NCBI GenBank assembly: GCA_018350325.1
Contig: JAEVLN010000054.1
Location: 92,252 to 156,251, forward strand
Direction: 5' to 3'
DNA: 64,000 bases
Source of the DNA: Globodera rostochiensis
Taxonomy: Eukaryota; Nematoda; Chromadorea; Rhabditida; Heteroderidae
A program made the position numbers and the translations under genes. Position 1 is the stretch's first letter, and every line of letters begins with the position of its first letter. The notes beneath the pieces were generated by a model, which ran no database searches, was not told the origin of the DNA, and was given only the letters and a program-made list of their open reading frames with translations. This document shows, one piece after another, positions 43,675 through 56,100 of the stretch.

Positions 43675-45697
43675 CTAATCAATCTGAAGGCCCTTCTTTG
43701 GAATCACTGCGATAAAGTCGGCGTGAAAAGAGCCCAAATAAAGATGAGATGCATCGTCAATTGCCTTAAAATATAAAATATTTGAGATTAAAAGGGGGTT
43801 TTTTGACCTGAGAAATATCGGACACCACGGAACCGATTGGGTCCTGGTAGGTGCGCAAAACCTTCCCGTCCAGGCCCAGCTCCAGCACGAAGCCGTACTT
43901 TTTGCTGATCAATTGCATCACCGGGAACAAATAGCGCTCGGGAACGACCTGCAATTTTGGAACTTTTTTTCAAAACAATACGCCATAATGTGCGCAAGTA
44001 ACAACCACCCATCCGGAAAGAAAATTAAAATGAGAAATTGAAGATTTCAAAAGCGAATAACCAAAAATATATCGGATTGTTCAAATTTGTGCTCAGAAAA
44101 ATAAGTAAAAACTGAATTAAAGGAATTCTATGAAAAACTATTTGAAGAGCATCAAAATGTTGGAAAAAGACCTGCAAAATGAACTTTCGAATGGCCGGGT
44201 AGTGGCCGAGCATGTCAACGAAGGGAAGCAATTGGTCGGCGTGGCGCACGCCAGCAAGACCGACAAGGAATGACGTGCCATCATTGGTCAGGCGAATGTT
44301 GTCGGGAAAACCGGGCAAATTGTCGATGAAGACTTCGTGCTGGCCCTTCTTCGGACCGGCGAAGTAGTAACTGAAAGGTAAAAAAACTATTGGTTTATTT
44401 AACTATCTACAAAAATATGCCAAACCCCCAAAGCAATCGCATAACAAAAAACAATCATTCCAACCAACCGCTGAATGCGTGCCATTGAGCATTCAGCGAC
44501 GAGCACAGAAGCTTTGTCCGGGTGAATTTGGACTCCATTGGCAAAGTGCAGCTCACTCAGCACCACCTCCGCAACACCGGTGTTCAGATCCAATTGAAGG
44601 AGTCTAAAATCGAAGCAAAATCCGTTTTGTTTACAATTTGTTGCTATCTCTGACCGTCCAGTGGGCCGATTCTCGAGAAATCCGTGAAGGAAATGTGCCC
44701 GATCGAATTTGTTGGAGGAATCGGAGAAAAACAGCGTTGTCCCGTCGTCCATCACATCCAGGTCGTTGATGAACATTGGCTTCTGTCCGCCCGGTTTGGA
44801 GTCGGGCGAGAAAATTTGCTTCGTCGGTTCTAAATGTAAGAAAAATTCACTTACCATTAGTAGAGCAAATGCAAATCGTTTTTTATCAGAATGCAAAAAA
44901 CCTCAAGATTCATCAAACCTCAATTAAATTTTGAACCAAGACTTTGTTGAACTAGTCCCAGTTACAATACAATGCAAATTTAATTTTTTTTTTTTTTCAT
45001 AATGGCACGCCTTTGTCGTTGTCAAAGTCGACTGTGAAGAGGCCAAAGTATGAGTCGGCAACTACAAGTTGTCGGGCATCGAGGCGACGGATGCCCAAAG
45101 GACGACCGCAAAGATGCTCCGTGTCGAAAGTGGCTTAAAACTCCAAATGTTCTGACAATTCAATTGCAATTCCAAAAAATTGTACCGCATTTCGCCGGAC
45201 GTTTGCCTCTGCCATTCGGCGGCAGTTGAACGGACTTTTGGATGGCTCCGTCCACAATTTTGACGACCTTCGCGTCCCATGTGCCCGTGTAAATTGTGTC
45301 GCTCCCTTCGACCAGCAGCGACTCGGGCCCCAGGATTTGGCCCTTAAGTAGAAGTTTGGCCCCGCGCAAATGCGTGTTGGCCGCGAGTTCTCCCTTCAGT
45401 TCCGGCGGAGGCGGAAGACTAAAAGCAATTATTTTTAATTATTATTAAAAAATTGGATACGTCCATCAGTATTTATACTTTCTACAAAAATGATAACAAA
45501 ATCGGCATCGCATAATTTCAAATCCGATCTTTTTAGAGCTACTTCAAAGAACCATTTTCAGACAAAAGAAACTGAAAACTCCTATATTCACTTCGTCCTG
45601 ACCTGTATTCAATGGGATCGTAATTGGACGGGCGTCCGAACAAGAATACGGACAAGATACCTACAACTCCAGCGAATAAGATGATGCTCTTCCCCAT
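43675..45697 (-). CDS. APMAP-like membrane-anchored six-bladed propeller (strictosidine synthase-like family)
   Basis: Members are type II membrane proteins with a strictosidine-synthase-like beta-propeller; the animal protein APMAP has arylesterase-like activity. The ATG at 45697 gives MGKSIILFAGVVGILSVFLF, a single N-terminal anchor. Next come LKGQILGPESLLVEGSDTIY, TGTWDAKVVKIVDGAI, FINDLDVMDDGTTLFFSDSS-type motifs, and FANGVQIHPDKASVLVAECS with MARIQR. MPGFPDNIRLTNDGTSFLVG and RYLFPVMQLISKKYGFVLEL follow, then a last exon SHLYLGSFHADFIAVIPKKG ending at 43675. The order and spacing match APMAP throughout. About eight exons. It is divergent from YIPF6. Confidence 0.88.
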
Positions 45698-46600
45698 TAA
45701 AAACAGCTATATGGCTAAAAATGTGTTCGCAAGTTTATTACAGCCATCAAAATTGCGGCCAGTAGCACGGGACCGGGACTAATAGTAAGGGGAAAAAGGC
45801 TCTATTGCAATTTAGACGACCATAAAAGGTTGGTTTTAAGCCTAAAAATCTTTTGGGACGAGTAAACAATCAGGAACTCGTAAACATTCTTAGGACGCGT
45901 AAAGTCAACTAGAACCAAAAGGTTTACACGACTTTGAGTTAGTTTACATGACCATAAAGGAAATACTACAATTAAAAGTTTGAGTCTGGGGCATATGATA
46001 CGACAAAGCATTAATGTTTGGAAGCTCAAATGACTGACCCGTATTCCGACTGAATGCTCTAATTAAAAAAAAAGAAGAGCAATTTATTTTATGGTCTTCG
46101 AGTGAGAAATATGAAAAATAAAGCGTTTTTACTCAATTTGTCACATTTAAAATCATGCCATATTTTTTCCATGGTTTTGGACCCCGGCAGCCATATTTTT
46201 CACTATTGGACAATTGCCCTGCAGGAGGTGCTGTGTTCGGCGTGTATGTCGGCGGCGCCCGCGCCACCGATCACTCTGTTCCTTATGTCCTGAGGAAATT
46301 AAATTGGGTTAATTGGTTGGTGAGTGAGTGAGTCCAATGTAACTAGGCAAATCCTTTGCGGCATTTTTTGTCCCAGAAACTAAAAATTTGTGCCTTTTTG
46401 GTACCTATTTTAAATTTTTAGCACCTAGGCCCTAGAAATAATCAAGAGATCCAAGGTTTTGAGAGGGCGCATTTTTTTGTTGATAAAATAGCCTCCCTTT
46501 AAAATTTGTGATATACATAATGCCAAATCGTGAGCTCAATTATTAAAATTTCAAAAACATTAAATCCATTTTTAAAATTTAATTTGCTACTTTTTGTTGA
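45698..46600. other. divergent intergenic region, no gene seen
   Basis: It lies between the APMAP-like gene (minus) and YIPF6 (plus). A GC-richer patch at about 46215-46290 is open on both strands but matches no family I know. Confidence 0.45.
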
Positions 46601-47966
46601 ATGGCCACAAATCTCTCCTTTTCGGTGGACCTTGAGCAGGTTTTTGTTGTCTTTTTTTCAAATCCAATGATATTTTGTTAGTTGGAAAAGGAGATCCAGA
46701 CAAAAGAGGCCAATTCGCGAAGTGGCAATGGAAACGAAAAATTGCCGCCCGACTTAAGCGGGCACATCGGCGGCGGTCTGTCGTCGCAGGAAAAGCGGAG
46801 GAGTAATGTCGTGGGGTTGGACGCCGACTTCGACACGTTGGATGAGCCAATTTGGGACACAATTGTGAGCAGTAGCGCCTTTTAAGCTATCGGAATAAAC
46901 TCGGATTCCGACTCAGAACAATTCCTTTTAGTTATAATCTTTATTTTAAATGTTATCGAGGACGCTTGGTTAAACAAATCAAACACTTTTGGTACCGTCA
47001 ATAGAAATATTTATGTAGTACAGACATAGGTAGTTCGCTATTGAACGTTACCAAGATTGTTGTTTGATTTGGTTAATTAACTACAATAATTGTTTGTTTC
47101 TTGCCGAACCGTCTATCTTAAGTATGCAAAATACTCATTATTTAATTTTTAGAATCGAGACTTGAAGTTGCTTTGCGGTAAATTTGGGCAAGTACTGTTT
47201 CCGGCCAAAAGTCATCAGAATGTGTTGGCCGATTGGGACCTGTGGGGGCCTTTGTTTATTTGTGTTGGCCTTTCGATGTGAGCTTTTTTTTTTTGTCAAA
47301 AAATAAAATATGAAAAAAACGTTTTTTAAAGTCTTCTGCAAGGAGTGGACAAAGGGGCGCAGTTCACACAAATATTCTCTTTGGCCTTCTTCGGCACGTG
47401 CATTGTGACGCTGAACGCAAAATTATTGGGCGGCAAAATGTTAAGTTTCACCAAACTTCAGAGCTTCAAGAAAGAAAGGCATTCGGTTGCCGAAAACGAA
47501 AAATGTCAAATTTCCCCGGTTTTTGACAAAATTTGTAAATTTTCTGATACTAAAAAAAGGAGTTTTCTCGACTCGTACTTTCTTCGATTGCTAATTATTT
47601 TATTTACTCCCCTCCCCTTTAAGTTCGTTCTTCCAAGCGTTGTGCGTCATCGGCTACTGCCTGTTGCCTTACGTTTTCGCCTCTATTGGCATAAAAAGTG
47701 TGGCGGTACTTTTTGGGCACAAATCGTACGCGAATTTGCTGTTGCGCGTGTTCGCCACTGTATTCGGCTTTGTTTGGGCGCTTTACGGTAATAATATTTG
47801 TGGATTTTTCAAAATTTACACTTTCTCGATCATTTTCCCCGATTTTATTTCAGCTTCTACATTGTTCTTGGCCGGATCAGAGCCGCCGAATCGAAGATTT
47901 CTGTTCTATTATCCGCTTGTGCTGTTTTATTTCGTCTTTTCTTGGCTGGTCATTTCATACGCTTAA
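46601..47966 (+). CDS. YIPF6-type Yip1-domain Golgi membrane protein
   Basis: Yip1-family proteins are five-pass membrane proteins of the ER-Golgi that interact with Rab GTPases. The ATG at 46601 gives MATNLSFSVDLEQ. Later exons give TLDEPIWDTI, FGQVLFPAKSHQNVLADWDL plus WGPLFICVGLS, GAQFTQIFSLAFFGTCIVTL plus NAKLLGGK, and FFQALCVIGYCLLPYVFASI. The last exon gives STLFLAGSEPPNRRFLFYYP and ends LVISYA. These match YIPF6 motifs in order (DEPVWDTI, DWDLWGP, LNSKLLGG, SLCVLGYCILP, QPPNRK). It is the first member of a closely spaced plus-strand gene run. Confidence 0.9.
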
Positions 47967-48117
47967 TTTTATTGTGAAAATACATTTTTGGGGAATTGTG
48001 TAAATTGTTATGTAGAATTTGTTTTTTTCTTTTCGAATTATTTTTAGCGTTTGCAGTTAATTTGTCTAATATATTTTTTCGGTTTTGCACTTTTTAATAT
48101 CAGTCAGTTATTTTGGG

Positions 48118-48868
48118 ATGGACACGAAGAAAGTTGGATATGTAAAGCCAAATTATGGTGCGGACCGGGAGAAGGAGCGGAAATTGCAGCAAATTGCCAC
48201 GAGGTCAGCAGGGACACTTTTTCTTTAATTTGGTGCTTAAAGGAGTCGTCGTTTCCTTTCAATGTCAGCCCCACCAAAACGTATTTCAGAGGCGTCACAC
48301 AACTTTTCAATGCTGTGGCGGAACGGCAGTCGCTGTTGGAGCGGAAGGTCGGCCAAATGATCGGACAGCCGAGGAAGGAGCGCAAAAGGATCATCGAGCA
48401 GTTGAAGAAGCACGACTTTGCGCAAGAATTGGACATGGCGAATGTGCACAAACGGAGCAAGAAGGAGGAGAAGTCCAAGGAGGAGGATGCTGAAGCTGAA
48501 CAGAAGAAGGAAGAGGTTGAAGACGGTTGTGATGGGCGAATGAATGGGCAACAACATTCATCATCGGATGAGAACGAGGAGGAGGAGACGGACAACGAAG
48601 TCAAGGAGGAAGAGTCGGACGACGGAGTTCCAAAAGCGAAGAGGAAGAAGATGAAAGTGGGTTTAGGAAGCAGCGGGGGGGGGGGGTCTCTTTTCCCGTT
48701 GGGAATCGCCGCTTTTCCCTTCCCGACTGAAGTCTCCAACTCTGTCCTGTTCAGATGCGTGTGTTGAGTGTCGGATGTTCGTCATCGGATGACAGCGATG
48801 GAGCGGAAGAAGACGAGACGGACACGGACATCGAAATCAAGGAGGAAGAGTCGGATGATGAGAGATAA
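48118..48868 (+). CDS. RRP15 homologue, pre-60S ribosome biogenesis factor
   Basis: Rrp15 is a nucleolar protein needed for 27S pre-rRNA processing. Exon 1 gives MDTKKVGYVKPNYGADREKE and LQQIATR. Exon 2 continues GVTQLFNAVAERQSLLERKV and RIIEQLKKHDFAQEL, the family's RGVVQLFNAV core and C-terminal helix. An acidic, Lys/Glu-rich tail (about 48440-48650) and a last exon (MRVLSVGCSSSDDSDGAEED to ESDDER) follow. It starts 151 bp after the YIPF6 stop, with an acceptor-like TTTTTAGCGTTTGCAG at 48045-48056, consistent with spliced-leader addition within an operon. Confidence 0.85.
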
Positions 48869-49023
48869 TTTGAGACTTTTTGTTAAATGTTTATTAATTA
48901 AGTTGCTTCAAATATTTTAAACTTTTTCTTTCTTTGGAGGTCCATTAGCCGTGTATCGGAAAAGTGCGTGAATCGAATAACCCGAAATTTTTAATGCATT
49001 TAGCAACAAAAAAAAAGAAGCCC

Positions 49024-49315
49024 ATGGCAGTAGCACCCGAAATCAAAAAACTGGCAGCAAAGTCGACAAAGCGTGAGGTCCCCAGGTCGGTTGAAGAATA
49101 AAATATTCGGAAACGAAATTGCGTTTTTTAGCGTGTCAAAAGCGGAACGAAATTTGCTCGGAAGGAAACCCCTGAAAATTGTTGGCGAAACTTGGCTAAA
49201 CGGAATTCTGTGGCATATTGTTCAACTGGAGAGGAGCAAAGCCGCCATTTTGCTCAAGCATGAACTCGTCCTCAAGAAGTACCCACAGATGTTGAAGAAA
49301 ACGTTCGGTTCTTGA
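49024..49315 (+). CDS. 81-residue stand-alone chromoshadow-like protein
   Basis: Two exons (49024-49085 and 49132-49315, a 46-bp intron) give a basic N terminus MAVAPEIKKLAAKSTKREVP followed by KPLKIVGETWLNGILWHIVQ and ELVLKKYPQMLKKTF. The second part resembles the HP1 chromoshadow core (EPEKIIGAT...G.LMFLMKW...A...CPQIVIAFYE) in spacing and hydrophobic pattern. HP1 shadow domains dimerise and bind PxVxL peptides. There is no chromodomain. A trans-splice-like acceptor (ATGCATTTAG, ending 49004) lies 19 bp before the ATG, and RRP15 ends about 155 bp upstream. The homology is by eye and tentative; the coding phase is consistent. Confidence 0.5.
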
Positions 49316-49570
49316 TCATTTAGATACTCTCTTAGTTTTTTCGTTCATTTAAATTTTTTTGTTCAAGAGGATATACAAATTTGTACATTATGGCACCGGA
49401 ATCTCAATTTTGTGGACATTCACAGGAATACAATTTAGAAATCAGTGACATGACATCCCGTCTGTTTAGTAATTTTATTGGCAATTCCTACTATCATTTT
49501 GGTTTGCGAATTTTGTTTTTGTTTTTTCGTTGTTTCAGAAGCCGTCAAATTCCTTGTTCTCTGTCTATTG

Positions 49571-52196
49571 ATGGCCTCTTTTGTGAGCGTGTACAAGCAC
49601 ATGTTCGGCGGCCAAGTCTGTGCCCGTCCGACTTCGGCCAACACAATTTTAAACTTTTTTAGTTTGTCATTCGAATTTTCTCATTCATCCTCAACTTTGC
49701 CCTTTTGCGGCTCATCGACCCGTCGCTGTTGGGCTTTTTCAATGTGAAGTGAGTGAAAATGATTGAATTGGAAATCGAATAATTTATTATTATTTTAAAC
49801 GGAAGTTTGCCAACCATTTCAAATTTAATTCTCTAAAATTTCAGAATGACTTTGCTTTACAACACAATTTGCTTTCTTTCGCGTGAACCCATTCGGCGGT
49901 TGTGCCTCAGCTCGGATTTTGAGCTTCATAAAGTGCCGTTGTACGCCTCGCTGAGGTTTGAAACTGCTGCAGCATTTTTGCATTTCCTCAAAAATAACTG
50001 AAATTGTCTTATTTCTCAGTCCAGTCCGTTGTTCGCCCTGGCCACCGTTTGTTTCTGCAGTTTCCCGTGGGCTTACGGCTCGTCTCGGCCTGACTTGGCC
50101 ATCAGCGGTCGTGCAAATGCGCTCATCGTCGCTGTGTTTAGCTTCTCCGCGCTCGCAGAAACATTTGTGGAGCCGTCAATTGTTCGACAATTGAAAATGG
50201 GAAAGTACGCCTTCAAAATGTTTTCTTTTGCTCTTTGAATTTGAGCCCGTCCAAAAAACTTTTTCTGTTCTGGTTTTTTGACGCCAAATTGGATGACACC
50301 ACGTAACTAAAATAAGCATTTTTTGTGTGCCGTCTGGCATTACCAAAAAAAGTTTGGACATTTTAAAAAATAGGCTTAAATATTCAAAATATTACGGTTA
50401 TTTGCTTCTTTTTCCCAAATATTTATTAACTGTCAAAAAATTTTTTTCTTTTATCAGCACAGCGGAATATGCGCGAAACAACGCAATTTTGGTGCTCAGT
50501 CAAAAAGTCATTGCCTTTTTGGCCGTGCTCATCGGATTGGACCCGTTGCTGGGCTTTCCCATTGCCCAGGTCGTTCAATTTGCTTTTGATAAATCGCTTT
50601 AATGAGATTTTGATTCTTCATAAAGTTTGAAAGTCCAAATTTCTGATCAGCTTTAAACTACAAATTTAGCTGATCGGCTCCATTCTCTTTGTGTGTCTCT
50701 ATGCCGCCGCCGGCGATCCGTCGGATTTTTTGTGCATTTTGCGCCCTTTTTCCACCTCCAATGGACACAAATTCGAGTCGGGCCATTTGAAGTTGCTCGG
50801 CACGTTCATTTGCCATTCCGTGCTGAAGCAAACGCTGACGGATGGGGCCAACTATTTGATGTCCTTTACGGACTTGCTGCCTCTCAAAATGCAGGGTTAT
50901 AGCATTTTTTTGACATTTGTTCCATTTTTCTATAGGGACTAATACAGGCTATTTTAGCATCTTGCTGATGGATTTTAAAGCTCGATTTTTTTTATGTTTC
51001 TGGGGAGGGGCTCGCCTGAAAACAAAAATTTTTTTTGTTTGAAAAATGTAAGAAATTGATCCAAATTTCCAAACCAAAGAAAATAGCGGTAAAATTGTTG
51101 TTTTTTGAAAGGTTTAGTCTGATTTTTTTGCCTTTTGCAGCGGTTTACGATGCGGTGGAACGTTTGGGCTCTTTGGCGGTGCGTTTGGTCCTTCAGCCCT
51201 TCGAAGAGTCGGCCTCCATTTATTTCGGCACCCAAATTCGTCGTGCCGTCGACAATAACGGCGACGGCGGCGGCGGTGGCGGTGGACATTCACCCGCCTC
51301 CGGCAACGGGGAGATGAATACCAGTGGTAAGCCCCCAGGACACAAAATTTGAATGTCCGCGCACTTTTTGCAGAAAAAATTCCGACTGTTCCCCGCCCGA
51401 TTTGCGAAGAGTTTGTCCTCCTCACCCGCCACATTGTCACTTTTGGCCTCGTCGTTTTGGCGTTTGGCTCTTCCTTTTGTTGGTTGGCCGCCTTCCTCTA
51501 CGGGGGACGCCTGTTCATCGACAACGGAGGTCAAAAGGGACAGTTTTGGGGGCGTATTGTTGAACTTTGTCTGGGGTTTCCAGCGGACGATTTGCTGTTT
51601 TGGTATTCCATTTATTTGCCGGTCATCGCCGTCAATGGCATTTCCGAATGTTTTGTGGTTGCCACGCTCAGCGTTTCGCAGGTAATCCGATGGAATTCAA
51701 AGTTTTAAAATGTCTTATCCCTCCAAAAGTGCCCCCCCCCCCATTTTTAGGTGCTTCTCCATGCCCGCTTCTTCTTCCTTTCCGTTTGCGTCCATTTGCC
51801 GCTTAGTTACGCCCTCTGTTTTATGACGGGCGCCCGGGGCTTTGTGATGGCCAATTTGGCGGCCTATTCGCTGCGAGTGGCCTTTAATTGGCGCTTCATT
51901 CACCGGACATTGGGCGCCGCACAATTTGGGCACGGGCCAAATGTGTACCGCCAATTGGTCCCCGGCAAAAAATTGTGAGGCGTTTTTACACAAAACAAAA
52001 AGAATTTTTCATTGTCAGCATTTTGTTGCTTCTCCTCTCGTGGCTCATCGTCTCCGTGTCCCACAATTTTCTCGGCCAGACGCTGACCTTCCTGTCCCAA
52101 GTCGGCCATTTGTTCATCGGCGCCTCAATGTTCTGCTTGACCGCGTTCGCATTCTTTGCCTGGGAACACAAAACGCCGACGAAGAAATCCGAATGA
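49571..52196 (+). CDS. RFT1 homologue, multi-pass lipid-linked oligosaccharide translocation protein
   Basis: RFT1 is an ER polytopic protein needed for N-glycosylation, genetically linked to flipping of Man5GlcNAc2-PP-dolichol. The ATG at 49571 gives MASFVSVYKHMFGGQ, then FVIRIFSFILNFALLRLIDP, VKMTLLYNTICFLSREPIRR, YARNNAILVLSQKV, LKLLGTFICHSVLKQTLTDG, YDAVERLGSLAVRLVLQPFE, and GFPADDLLFWYSIYLPVIAV with NGISECFVVATLSVSQ. The end of the protein reads SQVGHLFIGASMFCLTAFAF, then EHKTPTKKSE. About twelve transmembrane segments are expected. A Gly-rich insert (about 51250-51320) interrupts a loop. The symbol rft-1 is avoided because in C. elegans it denotes a riboflavin transporter. It is the last gene of the plus-strand run, with an acceptor TTGTTTCAG (ending 49539) 31 bp before the ATG. 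Confidence 0.88.
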
Positions 52197-52256
52197 TTTT
52201 TCTAATTTTATTCGCATATTTTTGTACAAAAGTAATTAATTTTAAGCATTAAACTG

Positions 52257-52460
52257 ATGCAAAGAGTTTTGGACATTGAGTATTTCGGGTTTCAAAGGGA
52301 CGATTTCAGGTTCCAAACCGGTTCCAACTTTTTGTGGTTCCGATTTCAAAGTTTCGCAATTTCCGATTCCAAGTTTTGGCATCCGGTTACAAACCCATTC
52401 ACAGTTTTCGCGGTTCCGGTTCCAGGTTTCGCAATTTCCGATTCCATAGAGCGAATATTA
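52257..52460. repeat. GGTTCCGATTCCA-type degenerate tandem repeat
   Basis: Units such as GGTTCCGATTTCAAAGTTTC and GCAATTTCCGATTCCA recur about six times just after the RFT1 stop. No inverted partner was seen nearby. Confidence 0.65.
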
Positions 52461-53130
52461 ACGGCTTACTAATCAAAATAATTTTTCAGAATTTATCTTT
52501 ATTTTAGGCTGTCTTTTTCAACTACCAAATTACGAATGTTTGCGCTATTTTGTTTTAAACCAACATTTGTTATAACCGCGTTTATACAAAAGCATTAGGC
52601 CGTGTAAAAATGGTTAATAAAATGATCAATTAATGGAAAGTGTACACAAAATGGAGGCGGGGAAAAGGAGCTATTTCTGTTTATGTTGTTGTGTAAAGTG
52701 ATCAAAATGGCGCATTTATGTTGCGAGAAAATAATGAACAGAGATCGGTCGGTGTCTGATCCGGCGTTAGCCGTCGATCAAATCCGCGATGACTGATTCA
52801 GTCAATCAGCCTTTCCGTTGTGATCTGACCCGACCATTCTCCGAACAGATTGCTACTGACCTCCTTCCCCTTCTCCTCTCCCCATTTGCGCCCAATTCGC
52901 TATCTCTCCGATGCTCTCACTTCTCCTCCTCCACAACGTCGGAAATGCTTCTGCTGAAACCGCCGCCGCCGCCGCGTGACGGTGGGGCTCGTCCACGAGA
53001 CTTAACGGGCTTCGTCTGGCTTCATCTCTGCGTGATTCGGCATTGCTTAATGTTTCAAACGGTCATTCCCGTCATTTTGATGCCACTCATTTTGATTTTT
53101 TATAAGTCAGAGGATCACCCCCCCCCCCAT
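52461..53130. other. intergenic between convergent genes
   Basis: No gene is supported. The plus-strand open stretch over 52789-53370 largely mirrors the minus-strand Ser/Asn-rich exon of the palmitoyltransferase and carries no domain. Confidence 0.5.
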
Positions 53131-56100
53131 TTACCCATTCATCGTCATACTCCTCCGCCCCTTCCCATTGCGCGTGATCGACGACGACAGCGACCAATTG
53201 CTTTTGTTGTCCGCCATCGGTGCCACCAAATTGTTGCCGTGACAAATCCGATGGGCCACCGTCGTTGTTGGCATTGGCATCGTCGTCCTCTGTCGTTGTT
53301 GCTGCTGCTGGGGAGTGCCGCGGGCAATGCCACCGTTGTTGTTGCTTCGTGGACCCATTGGAAGTGTTGACGATTGGGGGATGATCACTCGATGACATTG
53401 GAGGTGATCGTTGGACAAATGGTTGGAGTTTGGGTCATCGGCCTTTGCATTCATTGCGTTCCGACGTTGTTGGCGCGGGGGTGAAGCTTAACAAAAAAAA
53501 ATTTGGATAAAAAATAGTCTACTTTGATTCAAATTTTTAAAAAAGATTTTACGTGGACACGACGGCGAGGAAGCGGCAACGGATGGCGAGCCTCCGCCCG
53601 CGTGCGCTCTCCTCGCGCCATCGCCGCCGCCGCATTTTGTCCGTCCGTTTGCCACCGCCTGCAGCGATTTTGCGCCACATCCGTCGACGTCGGCATTGGC
53701 ACCGTTCAATCGCCGTTTTGCCGCCACTTCGTCCAAAATTACGGCATCCACAAAAATAGCGGCGCCTTTGTCGTTCGGCGGATGCCAACCGCGACGGTCG
53801 AGCAAACTGAAAAGGCAAATACATAGAATTTCAACCAAAAGCAAAAAATTCTGCAATTGTTGGCATTTTCTTAGCAATTTTCGCCAAAAAAAAAATTCTG
53901 AACTTCTCGGCGGCGCCCATTGACACCGTCGAGCTGTCCCCGGAAGTCTAAAATAAGCCTAAAAGGTAAAGCACAAATTCGACAAGCAGAACGTCATCTG
54001 AATTCGATTATACCTCGGCCTCTCCGGTGCGCAAAGCGTGGCGATGAGATTTTTGACGCAATTCCCGCTGCTGTATGGGTTCTTGACCTGCGGGTGCAGC
54101 TTCCGATTGAACGTCCCTTTGATGTCCTCGTTGGTGGTCTGGCCAAGCGCGATCAAATACGTGTGGAAGCCGGACAGGCCGAGCACGGACCAAATGGAGA
54201 TGATGTTGATCAGACCTGAACCCAAAACTTAATAAGTAATATTATTAAAAAAATAAATGTTTCTCGGCCACCTGTCAGCATTGAGGCCGGCGAAACTTTT
54301 ACGGCTTCGACGAACGATCCCTTTTCAAGGCTTGCTGAAATTTGAATTAAAAAATTGGAATTTTTATTAAAAGTCTCACATAAATAAAGATGAATGCCAA
54401 CAGAAACGCCGAGAAAGGCGTCCAGAACGGACAGAGAACAAATGAACAGATAAAAGTGACGGTAATTGCGCAGTCCAATGCAATTGCCCACCCACGGACT
54501 AAAAATTGAGCATTTAAATTACGAATTTGAGGGCTTAAGACAAACGAATGACGAATTTCAATTGTTAATTTTGCTATTTATGATAAAAAGAAAAGTCTGT
54601 ATATTCTTTTGCTCATGGAAATGCCACAAAAATATGTTATGACAGCCCGAACTTGAGGAAACCCCGATCACAAACCAATGGTGGTCAAAATTCAGCACGC
54701 AATTGTCGCAGATGGAACAATGTCTGTTGGATTCAGACAATATTTTGTTAAGGAAAAAGCGCCAAAAAGTAATATATTACGATGAACGCGGAGGACGGAA
54801 GATGCAACAGGTAAAGCAGTACTTGAGCTTGACCGGCTGGCCGCGGATGTTCACCACGCGCGTGCGTGGCTGAGCCCATTCGTCGGCGTTGAAGTACGGG
54901 TCTGGAAGGGAAAGGGAAAGGAATCATCACGAATACGTCCAATGCAAACAATTTGGAGCAGTACTTAAACACCAAGTCTCAACAAATTACGGGTCAACCA
55001 GCGACCAGAGGTTGATCAGCAGGAGGTATTTAGTACCAAATGAATGGCACTCACCCGTCTCTTGGCACTGTTGCTCCCACTCGAGCACCTCACGCGGGGA
55101 AGCGCGCGGCACAATCCCAGGGTCCGAGAAGGCCGTCTTGAAGAGGGTGGCCATGACGAAGGAGAACAGCAGGCCGGACACAATTGGAATAGCCAACGAC
55201 ACGTGTTCGGTCAGGTAGGGGAGGCTAGAACAAATGCAATAAGCAGGGTAATAAACGCAACTTTTTATTTCGCTTACTCATAAACACAGAAAAGTGCCAT
55301 TGTGAAAATGATGAGGAAAAGCGTGAGCAGAAACACCGAACTTTGCCTGGCCAACATTAGTCTGAAATTTGTTTTATAATATGTTAAAGCATTATTGGAA
55401 TTTTGAATAACATAAAAAGACCATTCGCGCACCTTCCATCACAGAAAAATCGGTTCCGTCCCGTGTGCGCCCGCCACTTGCGCAGATAGCCGTTCCGACC
55501 GGTGCCGTCCTCCAGCACAAACACGGACGGGACTCGACTGAAATTATGCGAATTTGAGCATAAATGCCGTCGAATTTTTGAACACACTGAGCTTTACCGA
55601 TCCGCAACATCAACTGTTGATGTGCTGTTCCCAGCGTGCCGTCCTCCTCTGTTCCGTCGATGCCACCAGCGGCGATTGGCCTCTTCCGCCCTGCCCAAAT
55701 TGATGAACACAGCAGGCGACTCGGGCCTAGACCGACGGCCAGGGACATAAAATTGCTGCTGTTGTTGTACGTTGTCCAATGCCAATGGAATGACCGTGCC
55801 GGAAGTGCTCGGCTGACTCTGTGCTAGCAGAAACTCGTCGTGGACTGAACTGGCTGGACTTAATTTTAGAAGAAGACATTACCAATTTTCTGCTGACCTT
55901 GTTGCAGTCGGGGGTGATGTTGGTGACCATTGGCGATAGTTGCCACAATCGCTTCCGCCGGACCTCCCCCTTCGGCGGTGCCGTTGTTGCCCTTTAGCGG
56001 CGGGGACGTGCCCTCCGGCGTGGTTGTGCCTGCCGTCGTCGTTCTGCCAAAACTGTTCACTTCCATTGTAGCAGCCGGTGTTGTTCTTCCGCCGAGAATC

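Noticed and set aside
46215..46293. A coding exon within the APMAP-YIPF6 spacer
   Set aside because: Open on both strands but too short and without any family match or partner exon.
48104..48739. A 211-codon minus-strand Ser-rich open frame
   Set aside because: Antisense of the acidic tail of RRP15.
52789..53370. A 193-codon plus-strand open frame
   Set aside because: It mirrors the minus-strand Ser/Asn-rich terminal exon, which joins the DHHC gene in phase.
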